A stretch of DNA of 64,000 nt from positions 62,001-126,000 of IMG/VR virus record IMGVR_UViG_3300030518_000005; one strand, written 5' to 3'. Below, one piece after another: positions 16,271 to 23,485 of this stretch. Every line of letters begins with the position of its first letter. Position 1 is the first letter of the stretch. This stretch comes from a virus. The notes under the pieces were generated by a model. The model saw only the letters and a program-made list of their open reading frames with translations. It made no database searches and had not been told where the DNA came from. Made by a program: the position numbers and the translations under genes.

Positions 16271-17722
16271 TTATTTTCCCACGTTTTCAAAAAGACAATT
16301 GAAGCGCGGAGTGTATACGAACAGAGCGCCGTACATCACGATAGCGAATTCAAGAGCAGTCGTAACGATTGCGAAGTTGATTTTCGACAAAGGTGCAAGT
16401 TGTTTAAACTTCATGCACTCAGCCGACATATCAAGCAAGAACGCTTCGCCAAGACCAGCTTGCAGAGCACCAGCCATCAGGTAAGTTGTGTTACCTTGGT
16501 TAGCGAAGTTACCGCAGAACTTTTCAGTTCCAACAGCGCCGCCTGGAGCAGAGATGTAAGCTTTCAAGTACTTCACGTTAGCAGGCATTCCCGAAACAGT
16601 CAGCGTGATGTTTTGACCTTGAGTCAAAGTAACAGCAGCACCTTGTGTAGGGATAGATTCGCCAGCGTCGTTAACCAAGGTAACCTTGATTTGGTAAGTA
16701 CCAGCAACAAGCTGCGATCCAGTACCAGAAGCTGCCGAAGCGATCGCGAGAGCGCCAGGAGCAGGAGCGAGAGCACTTACAGCAAGAGCGCGAGCTCCGC
16801 TGCGAGGACGCAAGAACAAGTTCGGCTTGAAGTCAACCGTTCCTGCAGTAGTCGTCATCTTCGAAACATCATAACCAACTGTTTGGTTAGAAAGGCCCGG
16901 AGCTGAACGGAACTGAGGATAGAACTGCTTCACGAACGCTGACAAAGCAGCTGGTTCGATGTGGAGTTCCGAAGGAGAACCGAAGTTTTCCAACGCGATA
17001 ACTGCGAGACGCTCGATATCATCTTGAGCAATAACGTTACCACCGAGGTTTTGAGCGATCGACTGAGCGTCGCCGTAACCTTCGAAGTCACCAGAACGCA
17101 TCAGAACGTCTTGGTCACCTTTAAGCAACTGTTGAAGCAAACCACTCATTGCGATGCTGTTCTGTGGAAGATCAGCAGGCGAACCGTTAGCAGCACCAGT
17201 CAAGCGATTGAGGAAGTGGCCATGGCCCCAGTACATCTCACGCTCAACGTTTTTCAGAAGGTGCATAGTACCTTCTTTTGCCTGTTGTGCAACGATGTCG
17301 CCAACAGTAGTACGGACCAAAGTCATTTGGTGAGAGACTTTACGACGTGTACCGAAGAACACGATCTTTTGTCCGTCACGAACGTACGTCGAATCTTCTT
17401 CGATCGGCGCTCCACCTTCACCAATGTAAGGTGCTGAGTCTGAACCGTAGCTGATCAAGCGATTGTATTGCTCGAACAGATTGTATGCCTTATCAACGGA
17501 GATAGCAGGCCACATTTTCAGGTTCTTCATGTCGAAGGTTACGCTCTTAAGCGTAGCTTCCAACGATTCAGCCTGAAGGACACCACCATAAGTGAGGTCT
17601 GTAGGTTTACCAGCTCCACCGTATCCGGCGGTAATTGCTTTATTCAGGTTCTCGACGTCCTGTGTAGACACGAGACCTTGATCAAGCCCCTGTAGAATTT
17701 GATTAACTGCATCAGTCATCAT
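16271..17722 (-). CDS. Major capsid protein with Ig-like insertion
   Basis: The 483-residue product resembles HK97-fold capsid proteins of large phages: an N-terminal glycine-rich segment (TAGYGGAGKPTDLTYGG, residues 31-47), ATLKSVTFDMKNLKMW, the RRKVSHQMTLVRT strand and GHGHFLNRL near the spine helix. Residues about 308-408 form an Ig-like module (YQIKVTLVNDAGES, then VKYLKAYISAPGG). A strong AAAGGAG site lies nine bases before ATGATG, and a terminator follows. The glycine-rich segment recurs in the protease fusion (18987-20657), hinting at an N-terminal cleavage region. Confidence 0.85.
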   Translation of the reverse strand: MMTDAVNQILQGLDQGLVSTQDVENLNKAITAGYGGAGKPTDLTYGGVLQAESLEATLKSVTFDMKNLKMWPAISVDKAYNLFEQYNRLISYGSDSAPYIGEGGAPIEEDSTYVRDGQKIVFFGTRRKVSHQMTLVRTTVGDIVAQQAKEGTMHLLKNVEREMYWGHGHFLNRLTGAANGSPADLPQNSIAMSGLLQQLLKGDQDVLMRSGDFEGYGDAQSIAQNLGGNVIAQDDIERLAVIALENFGSPSELHIEPAALSAFVKQFYPQFRSAPGLSNQTVGYDVSKMTTTAGTVDFKPNLFLRPRSGARALAVSALAPAPGALAIASAASGTGSQLVAGTYQIKVTLVNDAGESIPTQGAAVTLTQGQNITLTVSGMPANVKYLKAYISAPGGAVGTEKFCGNFANQGNTTYLMAGALQAGLGEAFLLDMSAECMKFKQLAPLSKINFAIVTTALEFAIVMYGALFVYTPRFNCLFENVGK

Positions 17723-17740
17723 TTTCGCATTCTCCTTTGA

Positions 17741-18472
17741 TTACGAAATCTCGTATTTCTTAGCGATTTGTTTAAGGTCCTGTCCCATTTCAGCTTTAGT
17801 AATATCTAAAGAGTCAACGCGAGTACCCGATTTTTTCAATTCAAATAGCTTGGAAGCTACCTGAGCCTTTGTTAGTGGTTCAGAATCACCTTCATCTGCT
17901 GATTTCAACAGTGGGGTAGTTCTAGCAGTTGCACCGCGAGGAGCAACAGGCTGATCTGCAATCTTATTGACTAAGTCAAGGATCGTAGAAAGTTTAGCTT
18001 CGAGAGGAGCAACGCGCTCTTCAACATAGCTCTTCATAAGAGACTCAGAAGCGTCTAAAGATTTCTTCATATCAGCTAAGTCAGCAAGTTTTCCAATAGC
18101 CTTACGCTCTTCAGCTTCGTGCTCTTGTCCGCCTTTGGCGTCCTTGTCTTTCTTATCTTTTTTGTCTTCGTCTTTATCGTCTTTTTTGTCATCTTTGTCA
18201 GACTTAGCGGCTTCTTCGTTCTCGCCTTTTGCAGCAAGCTCGTTTTCGCCTTTGTCCATGTCTTTGTCTTTTTTATCTTCGTCTTTGTCTTCGTCTTTAG
18301 CGTCTTCACCTTTAGCGTGAAGGTCACCATTAGAAGGCTTTCCGTCGATACCAGCACCAGGACCTTCGATTTTGATCTCAGCTGGGGCGAAACGCGATTT
18401 ACGCAATTCGTCAAGTTCCATCAGAGTCTCGTCGATTAGATCGGTGAGGCTTTTAGTAAGTTTGTTATCCAT
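17741..18472 (-). CDS. Probable prohead scaffolding/core protein
   Basis: The 243-residue protein is very rich in Lys/Asp/Glu (residues about 55-120 are KD and DE repeats), followed by helical coiled-coil sequence (LADLADMKKSLDASESLMKS) and a short C-terminal helical domain (LKQIAKKYEIS). Charged, helical proteins placed between prohead protease and capsid genes are usually scaffolds. GGAGACGATC precedes the ATG. The assignment rests on position and composition. Confidence 0.6.
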   Translation of the reverse strand: MDNKLTKSLTDLIDETLMELDELRKSRFAPAEIKIEGPGAGIDGKPSNGDLHAKGEDAKDEDKDEDKKDKDMDKGENELAAKGENEEAAKSDKDDKKDDKDEDKKDKKDKDAKGGQEHEAEERKAIGKLADLADMKKSLDASESLMKSYVEERVAPLEAKLSTILDLVNKIADQPVAPRGATARTTPLLKSADEGDSEPLTKAQVASKLFELKKSGTRVDSLDITKAEMGQDLKQIAKKYEIS

Positions 18473-18505
18473 GATCGTCTCCTTTCATCAGTGTTCTGTT
18501 TAAGA

Positions 18506-18904
18506 TTACTGACCAAGGCCGATGATGTCGCTTTGACCACGAATACGTGCGAGTTGCGTTACACCGTCATCAGACATGATGATGATGTCGTTAGCAAGAG
18601 CTGCCAACATGCAAAGAACTTGAGCTGCAATAGCTCCGTCGATTACAGTCGGAACAGTCGTTCCAGTTGCAGACTGGAGAACCAGCTGACCAGGGTTGCC
18701 AACACCAATACCAAGGTACGGGCTAACAGTAGGATCAACGCCACCAACAACAGCGGGGCTGAATACTGCATTAGCGTAGCTGATTGTGAGGTTGTTTGAA
18801 CCGTTAGCGATTACAACTGCAGTTTGACTTTGTGACACAACAGTCTGACCGAGCATCGTCGCGTTACGAGCCATCTTGTTAAGAATAGCTACAGAATTTG
18901 CCAT
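18506..18904 (-). CDS. Small head-module protein
   Basis: The 132-residue product is beta-rich and hydrophobic (VVSQSQTAVVIANGSNNLTI, then LVLQSATGTTVPTVIDGAI). It has a strong AAAAGGAGATAA site before its ATG and lies between protease and scaffold genes. An additional TATATT box sits around 18950. It might be a decoration or minor capsid protein. No family recognised. Confidence 0.55.
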   Translation of the reverse strand: MANSVAILNKMARNATMLGQTVVSQSQTAVVIANGSNNLTISYANAVFSPAVVGGVDPTVSPYLGIGVGNPGQLVLQSATGTTVPTVIDGAIAAQVLCMLAALANDIIIMSDDGVTQLARIRGQSDIIGLGQ

Positions 18905-18986
18905 GAGGTTATCTCCTTTTACAATTTGAGTTTCAACTCAATTTCTTATTAAATATACCACGTGCCTAGACTTAAACACGTAGCCG

Positions 18987-20657
18987 TTACTTCTTGTTAC
19001 CGCGCATGGCACCATAGAGCTTTTCAAAACTCATACCGTGACCACACTCCCTACATTTTACCTGGTGTTTCGAGTAGACTTGCTCTTTTCCACAATTATC
19101 GCAACTAATATATTTTAGTTTCGACCGTCCTTCGTCCAAGGCTTCGCTTTGGAGTACTCCACCACCTGATAAAGCGCCAGGGCTTCCACCACCGCCATAC
19201 CCAGCAGTCATAGCCTTCTTAAGTGGCTTATCTTGCTTAGGTTTCTCGGCTTTCTTAGGCTTCAGTTTGCTATATTCCTTCATAACATTCTGAACATAAG
19301 GATGCTCATCGAGAGCTTGTTCGCCGCCCTCTTTATATTTGTCCCACGAACCCTTCAAACCGTTCAGCCAACTGTAAGTCAACTGTTGGTCGGACTTAGT
19401 CTTCCCTTTGTTTCTCTTATAAAAGGCGACTGCAAAGTCGGCTGCGGCTTGCGGATCGTTATTAAAGGCGTCTGTAAAATCTTTATGATGCTTGCTAACA
19501 TCTTTTGCCGAAGCTAAAAGCTTAGGGTACTTTTTAGCAAGTTCTGGATCTTTTTGAAGGATAAATGCAGCAGAGTGCGGCATCATTCCGTAAGGTCCAC
19601 CAGCAGTCATTCCCTTGTGAATACCTTCGTTCATTGTCTTATGCTGAAGGTTCTTTCCATTTGAGGATTCAACGTTAGCAATAGCACCAAGCAATGGATA
19701 CTGCTTGCTGGTATTAGCTAACACATCGTTTAATTCAACCTTAGGATTAACTTGCTGCTGTACGACAGGTTGTTTTTGAACCTTTGGTTCACTCGAAGAA
19801 ACCATCGATGGAGCTAGAGCCATTGCTGCGCCTATACCGGCAGCAGTCATAGCATTCTTCATCTTCGCTTTTTCTAGTTCTTCTTTTTTTAGAGAAGCCA
19901 TCTTAGCGTGAATCTCTTCAAGATTCGACTGTATCTTTTGCTCTAAAGCTTTACGAAGAATAGATTCTTTTGAAGGTATGGTGATCTCGCCTTCAATTCC
20001 TAATTCCTTCATTAAATCAACTAGTTTGGCGAGATTGTTCTGTACCTTAGTAGCAGATGCATCTCTAGCAATATGACGGAACGATGGAACGTTTGTCTGA
20101 GCCAAGTGCATTACCGATTTGATTAGAAGCATATCGGCAATCTCATCATACTGAGACTTCTTAAGACTCATGGGTTCAATTAATGTGGCATTATTCGCGG
20201 GAGTAAAAGTTAAAGCGCAGGAATGGATTTTTGTTCTAGCTAAAAGAGATGGATCTTTAATGCCGCGCGCTACGACGCCACCCTCAACTGAAGCTTTCAA
20301 CTGTAACGGTGTATCTGCTTTATGGATGTTACGTAAGATGGCAGCAGCGGCTTTGGCATTAGGATGGTCGTCATCATCATAAAGATATCCAGCCCCATAG
20401 ATATATGGTGCTTTGATTTTATCCCAATAATATCTCTGCCTATCGTCTTCGCAATCTTCTTTTTTAAAGATTTTTTTAGCTTTTGTGATACGACCAATAG
20501 AATTAAAAAAGCCCTTACCATGATTATCATTCCAGCGACCACGACCAGCTTCTAATTCGGATATATCAGCACCCTCAACTGACAGCATTTCGCCTTGAGT
20601 ATCTCTTAACTCAGAACCAAGAACACCATCAATTTCTAAAGGTTTACGTTTCTTCAT
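18987..20657 (-). CDS. Prohead protease fused to transglycosylase-like and zinc-ribbon segments
   Basis: Residues about 1-165 resemble caudoviral prohead serine proteases: strands IDGVLGSELRDTQGEMLSVE, the SVEG segment (LQLKASVEGGVVARG), and HSCALTFTPANNATLIEP, where the His/Ser and PxN pattern match the family. A helical linker follows. Residues about 325-440 (AIANVESSNGKNLQ, AGGPYGMMPHSAAFIL) look like a lysozyme or lytic-transglycosylase fold with a candidate Glu in NVESSNG. Residues 481-509 repeat the capsid N-terminal motif. The end has CDNCGKEQ and CRECGHGM, a zinc ribbon. The fusion is visible as one frame; the domain roles are inference. Confidence 0.65.
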   Translation of the reverse strand: MKKRKPLEIDGVLGSELRDTQGEMLSVEGADISELEAGRGRWNDNHGKGFFNSIGRITKAKKIFKKEDCEDDRQRYYWDKIKAPYIYGAGYLYDDDDHPNAKAAAAILRNIHKADTPLQLKASVEGGVVARGIKDPSLLARTKIHSCALTFTPANNATLIEPMSLKKSQYDEIADMLLIKSVMHLAQTNVPSFRHIARDASATKVQNNLAKLVDLMKELGIEGEITIPSKESILRKALEQKIQSNLEEIHAKMASLKKEELEKAKMKNAMTAAGIGAAMALAPSMVSSSEPKVQKQPVVQQQVNPKVELNDVLANTSKQYPLLGAIANVESSNGKNLQHKTMNEGIHKGMTAGGPYGMMPHSAAFILQKDPELAKKYPKLLASAKDVSKHHKDFTDAFNNDPQAAADFAVAFYKRNKGKTKSDQQLTYSWLNGLKGSWDKYKEGGEQALDEHPYVQNVMKEYSKLKPKKAEKPKQDKPLKKAMTAGYGGGGSPGALSGGGVLQSEALDEGRSKLKYISCDNCGKEQVYSKHQVKCRECGHGMSFEKLYGAMRGNKK

Positions 20658-20758
20658 GATTTACCCATTCAAATGAGATTCCACCATTTGACCTTCTTTT
20701 GCCATTAGCGCTATCTCTTATCTTAACAATAGAAACACCTAAGCTCTTAGCTGCCTGA
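20644..20758 (-). pseudogene. Out-of-frame C-terminal NUMOD of the GIY-YIG gene
   Basis: In the frame reached by removing one 4-base unit of the repeat at 20763-20778, the coding continues as SINQAAKSLGVSIVKIRDS and then GGISFEWVNHEET, ending at TAA 20644 inside the next gene's start. This is the nuclease-associated modular DNA-binding pattern (NUMOD). It is cut off from the nuclease by the frameshift. Confidence 0.7.
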
Positions 20759-21280
20759 TTAATAGATAGATAGATAGATCTTGCCAGATTCTATATGGCG
20801 AACCATCTTTTTATGAGGTATTTGTTCTAACTTTTTCAATCGATTATTAGGATCACGAAAGTATTCTATATGACCATTAGACAGCTTAAATTTATGTTCA
20901 GCTGAAGAACATATAGTTTTCATGCGAACAGATTGTGCTTCTTTTTCACCCGGTTTTGCCCAGCGTTCACGCATTCTTTGTGGATCGATCTTAGATACTG
21001 TTTTTACAGCATTGTAGCCATAATCGCTTTTATATGACTGAAAATAGTCAACCCAATATTGTTCTCTTATTTCTAACTTAGATAAATCAGCAACATGCTC
21101 TAATATTTCATAAGAAAAACAATTATCAAGATTGTATGACTTTTGAAGATGATCTGAGTGATGCTTACGATGACGGAGATGACTTTTGTGAACACGCCAG
21201 CGGGCCTCTATATTTCTAGAAGAGCCTATATAACGCTTATCATTTGCTATATTTCTAATACAGTAAATTCCAATTGACAT
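20759..21280 (-). CDS. GIY-YIG homing endonuclease, C-terminally frameshifted
   Basis: The 173-residue frame has the GIY-YIG core at the N-terminus: IGIYCIRNIANDKRYIGSS, the Arg helix (EARWRVHKSHLRHRKHHS) and the Glu-containing REQYWVDYF segment. A C-terminal NUMOD needed for DNA recognition is out of frame after a (TAGA)4 microsatellite, so the product ends early in IYLSIY. The start follows a TACAAT box by six bases. It sits between the protease fusion and a small gene. It may be inactive or switchable by slippage. Confidence 0.8.
   Translation of the reverse strand: MSIGIYCIRNIANDKRYIGSSRNIEARWRVHKSHLRHRKHHSDHLQKSYNLDNCFSYEILEHVADLSKLEIREQYWVDYFQSYKSDYGYNAVKTVSKIDPQRMRERWAKPGEKEAQSVRMKTICSSAEHKFKLSNGHIEYFRDPNNRLKKLEQIPHKKMVRHIESGKIYLSIY
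20763..20778. repeat. (TAGA)4 tetranucleotide repeat at frameshift
   Basis: Four tandem TAGA units in the coding sequence of the GIY-YIG gene. Three units would restore the reading frame to the downstream NUMOD. Confidence 0.9.
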
Positions 21281-21286
21281 GGTTTT

Positions 21287-21292
21287 ATTGTA
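21287..21292 (-). promoter_or_regulatory. -10 box TACAAT six bases before GIY-YIG ATG
   Basis: Minus-strand TACAAT, six bases, then ATG 21280, with no Shine-Dalgarno. Confidence 0.5.
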
Positions 21293-21317
21293 TCATGTTA
21301 ACTGGCTTAAAAGTAAG

Positions 21318-21488
21318 TCATATCAACTCTTCTACTTCAAATTTACCAAGCACATCAATAGGTTTAATGGGCGGATATGCGATATCAGCCTGTAATTCAA
21401 GTTTCATTAATAATTCAATTAAAGATATTAGTGGATCTTTATATAACTTTATATGTTTGCTTCCCAAAAAAAGTTTAAATAATTTCAT
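21318..21488 (-). CDS. 56-residue small protein
   Basis: ATG at 21488 overlaps the stop of the upstream sigma-like gene (ATGA). The frame runs 56 codons to TGA at 21318 and fills an otherwise empty gap. The product begins MKLFKLFLGSKHIKLY and has a helical, leucine-rich middle. The overlap supports it; function unknown. The sequence is AT-rich. Confidence 0.5.
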   Translation of the reverse strand: MKLFKLFLGSKHIKLYKDPLISLIELLMKLELQADIAYPPIKPIDVLGKFEVEELI

Positions 21489-21892
21489 CTGTATATCTTA
21501 TAGTCCGGACTATCGGAGTCTGAAACAACTTGTTCCCCACCCTTTTTAAGATCTGAAAAGGTGCTATGGTCTCGCATCTTGGTAAGAGCGCCCTTCTCAA
21601 TCTTTTTAACAGTATCAACCGAGACATTAAGAAGTCCTGCCAGCTCGATATCAGAGATCGAGTTTTCTGTGGTAAACTTAGTAAGATATTCGAAGAAGCA
21701 ATAGTGAGCTAACTGGTGGTCTACGGCCCAGGGACACCCGGGCAGTAACGCTTCTTCGTCTTCAGTTAGCTCACGACCTGCATTACGGATAGCTTTTAAA
21801 CGTAGAACTGCAAGCGGACACCAGCTGTCCGGCATGTCTTCGAGACGTCTTGGACATCTCTTATCCATCTTTTGAGCTGGTGTATTAGACAT
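21485..21892 (-). CDS. Sigma region-4-like DNA-binding protein
   Basis: The 135-residue protein has a helix-turn-helix in its C-terminal half, ISDIELAGLLNVSVDTVKKI followed by EKGALTKMR. This is the region 4.2 pattern of sigma-70 factors (xxEIAxxLxVSxxTVxxxExxALxKLR). The N-terminal half has three Cys and the DWEE-like sequence AGRELTEDEEALLPGCPWAV. No region 2 is present, so it is not a complete sigma factor. It lies in the head module, one base from the next gene. It might pair with the region-2-like protein or act as an anti- or co-sigma; this is inference. Confidence 0.55.
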   Translation of the reverse strand: MSNTPAQKMDKRCPRRLEDMPDSWCPLAVLRLKAIRNAGRELTEDEEALLPGCPWAVDHQLAHYCFFEYLTKFTTENSISDIELAGLLNVSVDTVKKIEKGALTKMRDHSTFSDLKKGGEQVVSDSDSPDYKIYR

Positions 21893-22461
21893 TACTGTAC
21901 GACCTCAAGCGAAGCTGAGGGCGAAGGATTACGAATAGAGAGAACTTCTACTTCATGGTCAAGACCATTCAATTTAGCAGTTACTTTATCGCCAACGCCT
22001 TTACCTTGCAAGTCTTGAATCAGAGCAGGAACGCCAGACTCGGACAATTTAAGGCGTGAGCGGAAGATGCCTTGATCCTCACCTTTGTCGTTTTTTGCAA
22101 CAGAAGTGATAGTGATCGTTGAATCTTCACTGATAGCATCAGCTGCCACCAGGTTTTCACGAACGTCAGCGTTATCTGCTGCTTCGTTAAAATCAACCAG
22201 GCGCTGAGCGTTAGAGAGCTCATTCAACTCTGCTTCATTGAGGTTGAAATGCTTTTGAATAGCTTTCAACTTATATTGAACTTCCATCAACTGCTGAAGC
22301 GCTCCACCGAGGTCTTGCTTCATGTTCTTGACGTTTTCCATCAATTGCTGTGTCATCATCTGCGAGATGCGACTAGCCATTTGGATATTAGCCAACTCAG
22401 TTTGAACTGCTTGTTGTGCCTCTTTCTTGTTAGGCTGAGGCGGTACACGAAAACCCTTCAT
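21892..22461 (-). CDS. Coiled-coil head-module protein
   Basis: The 189-residue product has an N-terminal coiled coil (residues about 20-75; NVKNMKQDLGGALQQLMEVQ) and a C-terminal beta domain with an acidic and Gly pattern (ITITSVAKNDKGEDQGIFRS, then GDKVTAKLNGLDHEVEVL), which looks like a small barrel. It is coupled to the kinase upstream and to the sigma-like gene downstream by one-base overlaps. No family recognised. Confidence 0.55.
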   Translation of the reverse strand: MKGFRVPPQPNKKEAQQAVQTELANIQMASRISQMMTQQLMENVKNMKQDLGGALQQLMEVQYKLKAIQKHFNLNEAELNELSNAQRLVDFNEAADNADVRENLVAADAISEDSTITITSVAKNDKGEDQGIFRSRLKLSESGVPALIQDLQGKGVGDKVTAKLNGLDHEVEVLSIRNPSPSASLEVVQ

Positions 22462-23309
22462 TAGTTTGCTCCTTTAGTCATAGCTCTTTTATACATCTCT
22501 TTATAGAACTTTACTTCTTCGTTAGTCAAAGAAGTCTCTTGCTGTCCACCAAGAAGCTTGCCTAGTTTGGTCGTGAGGAAGTTACGAACTTCATTCTCCA
22601 GATCAATATACACTGCAGCTTTGCTTTTGAGGATAGGCTTTGCAAGAATACCGTTAATTGCGTTAGCAACTTCAAGTTTGTGTTGCTCTGGGCTCTTGCC
22701 TGGATACTTAGCTACAGTAGATGAAACAACCTTAGTTGTATCTACTTCTGTAGTTACTTGCTGATCGCCAGAACCAGTAACCTGATAAGTTTTAGTTTCT
22801 AAAGCTGTTGCTTTCTGTGCGTCTACAATAGACTGTGCATCTGGGAACTGTTTCAGGAACGTCTGTAACGTTACTTTCTCAAATCCATACTGCTGTGCCA
22901 TTGACGAGAACAGTCCACGTGCGCGAGTGAATTGGGCCTTGTCCAAAGGCTCCTTATTGTCGACGCAACGCTGCCAGTGACCCTTCAGATCATCATCTGT
23001 CAGCCAGAGGCGTTGAACGCCAACTGATTGCTCGATCTCACGGATCATTTCAATTGCCTCGTCGTCGAGAAGAGCTTTACGTCCATAAACCTGTGGCCAT
23101 ACCAACTCACCATAGTGAGAACGGTCAAGAACCATATCTTTGTTTGCAGCAGAAGAAACTAACTCAACGATGTCTTGCAGGTATTGGTCTGATGTCGTGC
23201 CTTTTGGAGGAGCAGACATGTGAAGCTTTTCAAAACCGAGGGTTTCGAAATAGTCGGCAATTGTAGATTTCCCGGTACGGTCTAATCCTTCAAGTATTAC
23301 TAACGACAT
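22461..23309 (-). CDS. Thymidylate/deoxynucleoside-monophosphate kinase-like protein
   Basis: It starts MSLVILEGLDRTGKSTIADY; the P-loop is GLDRTGKST near residues 8-16, followed by VLDRSHYGELVWPQVYGR, the DR(S/Y)-type substrate-binding segment of P-loop dNMP kinases. The kinase part covers about 170 residues. A C-terminal extension of about 110 residues (TTKVVSSTVAKYPGKSPEQH) has no match I recognise. It is a second kinase in addition to tmk and lies oddly inside the head module. AGGAG precedes the ATG. Confidence 0.65.
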   Translation of the reverse strand: MSLVILEGLDRTGKSTIADYFETLGFEKLHMSAPPKGTTSDQYLQDIVELVSSAANKDMVLDRSHYGELVWPQVYGRKALLDDEAIEMIREIEQSVGVQRLWLTDDDLKGHWQRCVDNKEPLDKAQFTRARGLFSSMAQQYGFEKVTLQTFLKQFPDAQSIVDAQKATALETKTYQVTGSGDQQVTTEVDTTKVVSSTVAKYPGKSPEQHKLEVANAINGILAKPILKSKAAVYIDLENEVRNFLTTKLGKLLGGQQETSLTNEEVKFYKEMYKRAMTKGAN

Positions 23310-23331
23310 TGAAATCTCCTCATCAGAAGAG

Positions 23332-23337
23332 ATTATA
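23332..23337 (-). promoter_or_regulatory. -10 box TTGTATAAT before kinase gene
   Basis: TATAAT about 22 bases before ATG 23309, which has a GAGGAG Shine-Dalgarno, so this is a leadered member of the promoter class. It shares the TAA stop of the small ORF at 23333. Confidence 0.55.
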
Positions 23338-23485
23338 CAAAGAACGGTATGAACTCCAGAACGGAATCAAGTACTACTTGTTCGTCTATAACCTCTAGAC
23401 GAAATAATACCCGGAGTACTTGACAGTAGGCCGCATAGTCTCTATATGAAACCATGCGACCTCTATAAACATATAACTCACTCAT
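23333..23485 (-). CDS. 50-residue small protein after portal gene
   Basis: ATG 23485 overlaps the portal stop by eight bases, and the frame of 50 codons runs to TAA 23333. The product begins MSELYVYRGRMVSYRDYAAY and ends in hydrophobic FIPFFV. It fills the gap between portal and kinase, and its stop lies inside the kinase -10 box. Function unknown. Confidence 0.45.
   Translation of the reverse strand: MSELYVYRGRMVSYRDYAAYCQVLRVLFRLEVIDEQVVLDSVLEFIPFFV

Noticed and set aside
18119-18439. 106-codon hydrophobic plus-strand frame resembling a membrane protein
   Set aside because: It is antisense to Lys/Asp-rich codons of the scaffold-like gene, which naturally read as Phe/Val/Leu.
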